In this document: one piece after another, positions 6,086 to 7,323 of the stretch
Layout: each line of letters begins with the position of its first letter
Numbering within the stretch: the first letter of the stretch is position 1
DNA from: an uncultured Prevotella sp.
Lineage (GTDB): Bacteria > Bacteroidota > Bacteroidia > Bacteroidales > Bacteroidaceae
Length of the DNA stretch: 7,323 nucleotides
Direction of reading: 5' to 3'
Assembly (NCBI GenBank): GCA_938018155.1
Contig: CALIIG010000066.1
Location: 1-7,323 of the forward strand
Notes under the pieces: model-generated
Databases searched by the model: none
The model's input: the letters and a program-made list of their open reading frames with translations, nothing else
Told to the model about the DNA's origin: nothing
Translations under genes and position numbers: made by a program

Positions 6086-7033
6086 TTAGAGTGGATAATC
6101 CTCGAAGGCATAAAGTACCGTTGAGAGATAACGTTCGCCGGTATCGGGAAGCAGGGCCACAACTTTCTTGCCTTTATTTTCAGGACGGCGGGCGATTTCG
6201 GTAGCCGCAAAGGCTGCCGCGCCTGAAGAAATACCTACCAGAACACCATCACTGGCAGCTATCTGACGACTCGAACGTATAGCATCGTCATTGTCAACAG
6301 CCACTACTTCATCAATAACCGTAGCATCGTAGGTCTTGGGAATAAAGCCTGCGCCAATACCTTGAATTTTATGAGGTCCGGGGGCACCACCCTCGAGAAC
6401 GGCCGATGCCGCCGGTTCAACGGCTACAATCTTTACATCAGGGTTCAGCTCCTTTAAGTACTTGCCTACACCGCTCACCGTACCGCCGGTACCTACACCA
6501 GCTACAAAGATGTCGACTTTGCCGTCGGTATCGTTCCAAATTTCCTGACCTGTTGTTTCATAATGTACACGAGGGTTTGCCTTATTTTCGAATTGTTCGA
6601 GAATTACTGCCCCTTCTATTGAGTCGCGAAGGCGTTCAGCCTCAGCAATGGCACCCTTCATACCGTCCTTTCCGGGTGTGAGTTTAACCTCTGCACCGTA
6701 GGCTTTAACCAGGTTGCGGCGTTCAACGCTCATGGTTTCGGGCATGGTGAGGATAAGTTTATAGCCTTTCACAGCCGACACAAGGGCCAGTCCTACGCCC
6801 GTATTGCCACTGGTAGGCTCGATAATAGTGGCTCCTGGTTTCAGAATACCACGCTTTTCTGCGTCTTCAATCATTGCTTTTGCAATACGATCCTTAACGC
6901 TTCCACCCGGGTTAAAAGATTCAACCTTAGCGATAATTGGTGTTTCGAGACCACGGAGAGCCGAAAATTTCTGAAGTTCTACAAGTGGGGTGTGACCGAT
7001 TAACTCGGTAATTTGTTTTGCTATCTTTGACAT
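6086..7033 (-). CDS. cysK: Cysteine synthase A (O-acetylserine sulfhydrylase)
   Basis: This 315-aa cytoplasmic enzyme uses pyridoxal phosphate to make L-cysteine and acetate from O-acetyl-L-serine and sulfide, the last step of cysteine synthesis. It is a fold-type II PLP protein of normal length. Visible motifs are NPGGSVKDR (41-49) with PLP lysine K47, the substrate loop TSGNTG (74-79), the phosphate-binding glycine loop GTGGT (181-185), IGAGFIPK (226-233), GISSGAA (267-273) near the PLP ring nitrogen, and LPDTGERYLST (295-305), which favours CysK over CysM or cystathionine beta-synthase. The ATG at 7033 precedes the conserved start SKIAKQITELIGHTP. There is no Shine-Dalgarno sequence. A weak -7-like TATTTTTA reads leftward at 7059-7052 and has no -33 partner. 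The gene stands alone, convergent with nhaD, with a hairpin at 6021-6050 behind it and a repeat array upstream. Confidence 0.96.
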   Translation of the reverse strand: MSKIAKQITELIGHTPLVELQKFSALRGLETPIIAKVESFNPGGSVKDRIAKAMIEDAEKRGILKPGATIIEPTSGNTGVGLALVSAVKGYKLILTMPETMSVERRNLVKAYGAEVKLTPGKDGMKGAIAEAERLRDSIEGAVILEQFENKANPRVHYETTGQEIWNDTDGKVDIFVAGVGTGGTVSGVGKYLKELNPDVKIVAVEPAASAVLEGGAPGPHKIQGIGAGFIPKTYDATVIDEVVAVDNDDAIRSSRQIAASDGVLVGISSGAAAFAATEIARRPENKGKKVVALLPDTGERYLSTVLYAFEDYPL

Positions 7034-7080
7034 AATTGTATTGTTATGGTTTAAAAATATTTTTTATTTCGTAAGCTACG

Positions 7081-7323
7081 CTTGCTCAGGAGGCAGAAGT
7101 TACAGGGAGTTATGGAGTTAAAACTTCTTCAGGAGTTATGGATTTATAGGGAGTTAAGGAGTTAAGACCATGCTCAGGAGACAGGAGTTAAAGGGAGTTA
7201 TGGAGTTAAGACAAATGTCTGTCAATCCTTTTCGTAAGAAGTTGGTTCGCATAGGGTAATGTCTTAACTCCATAACTACTTCTAACTCCTTAACTCCTGA
7301 AAGAGGCTTAACTCCCAATAACT
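7081..7323. repeat. 44-bp GGAGTTA repeat array with an inverted part
   Basis: Three tandem 44-bp units occupy 7081-7124, 7125-7168 and 7169-7212. Units one and three match at 37 of their last 41 positions, and each unit contains two or three GGAGTTA words. After a unique 47-base centre, the same unit returns in reverse orientation at 7261-7304, followed by a partial copy to the window edge. Positions 7196-7213 and 7260-7277 form an 18-bp perfect inverted repeat. The centre begins with the small dyad AGACA-AA-TGTCT. The array starts about 48 bases upstream of the cysK ATG. Confidence 0.85.

Overview
The window looks like chromosomal DNA of a Bacteroidales bacterium, most likely Prevotella or a close relative (inference). 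Three things point there. The proteins are of Bacteroidota type: RecA, a carboxyspermidine-dehydrogenase-like protein, a DUF6621-like protein, NhaD and CysK. At least two promoters match the Bacteroidota -7 consensus TAnnTTTG. None of the five main genes has a purine-rich Shine-Dalgarno sequence ahead of its start.

Layout. Positions 1-99 hold a tandem array of 22-bp units, and 100-374 is AT-rich with one possible tiny ORF. A perfect hairpin at 375-401 closes the leftward recA transcript. Three leftward genes follow, read from right to left: a DUF6621-like gene (3574-2936), a saccharopine-dehydrogenase-fold gene that is probably carboxyspermidine/carboxynorspermidine dehydrogenase (2883-1570), and recA (1535-486). 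Gaps of 52 and 34 bp, with no convincing internal promoter or terminator, suggest one operon. A short divergent promoter region (3575-3671) separates this operon from the rightward nhaD (3672-5036), which ends at a branched terminator (5048-5100). The 1-kb convergent gap between nhaD and the leftward cysK (7033-6086) contains no convincing gene. It holds a GC-richer block with short open frames, a 22-bp-period repeat array (5458-5720), a GGGTTTGGG-type palindrome and a hairpin behind cysK. Upstream of cysK, 7081-7323 is another repeat array, of 44-bp units, that reverses orientation.

The genes are housekeeping functions: recombination and repair (recA), polyamine synthesis, Na+/H+ exchange (nhaD) and cysteine synthesis (cysK). 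They form no single pathway. No defence system, phage, transposase or CRISPR array is visible.

The unusual content lies between the genes. Three unrelated-sequence tandem arrays all have unit lengths of 22 bp or twice 22 bp, and the units of the first two each carry a dyad. In addition, a palindromic repeat appears to have been incorporated into the C-terminus of the DUF6621-like protein.
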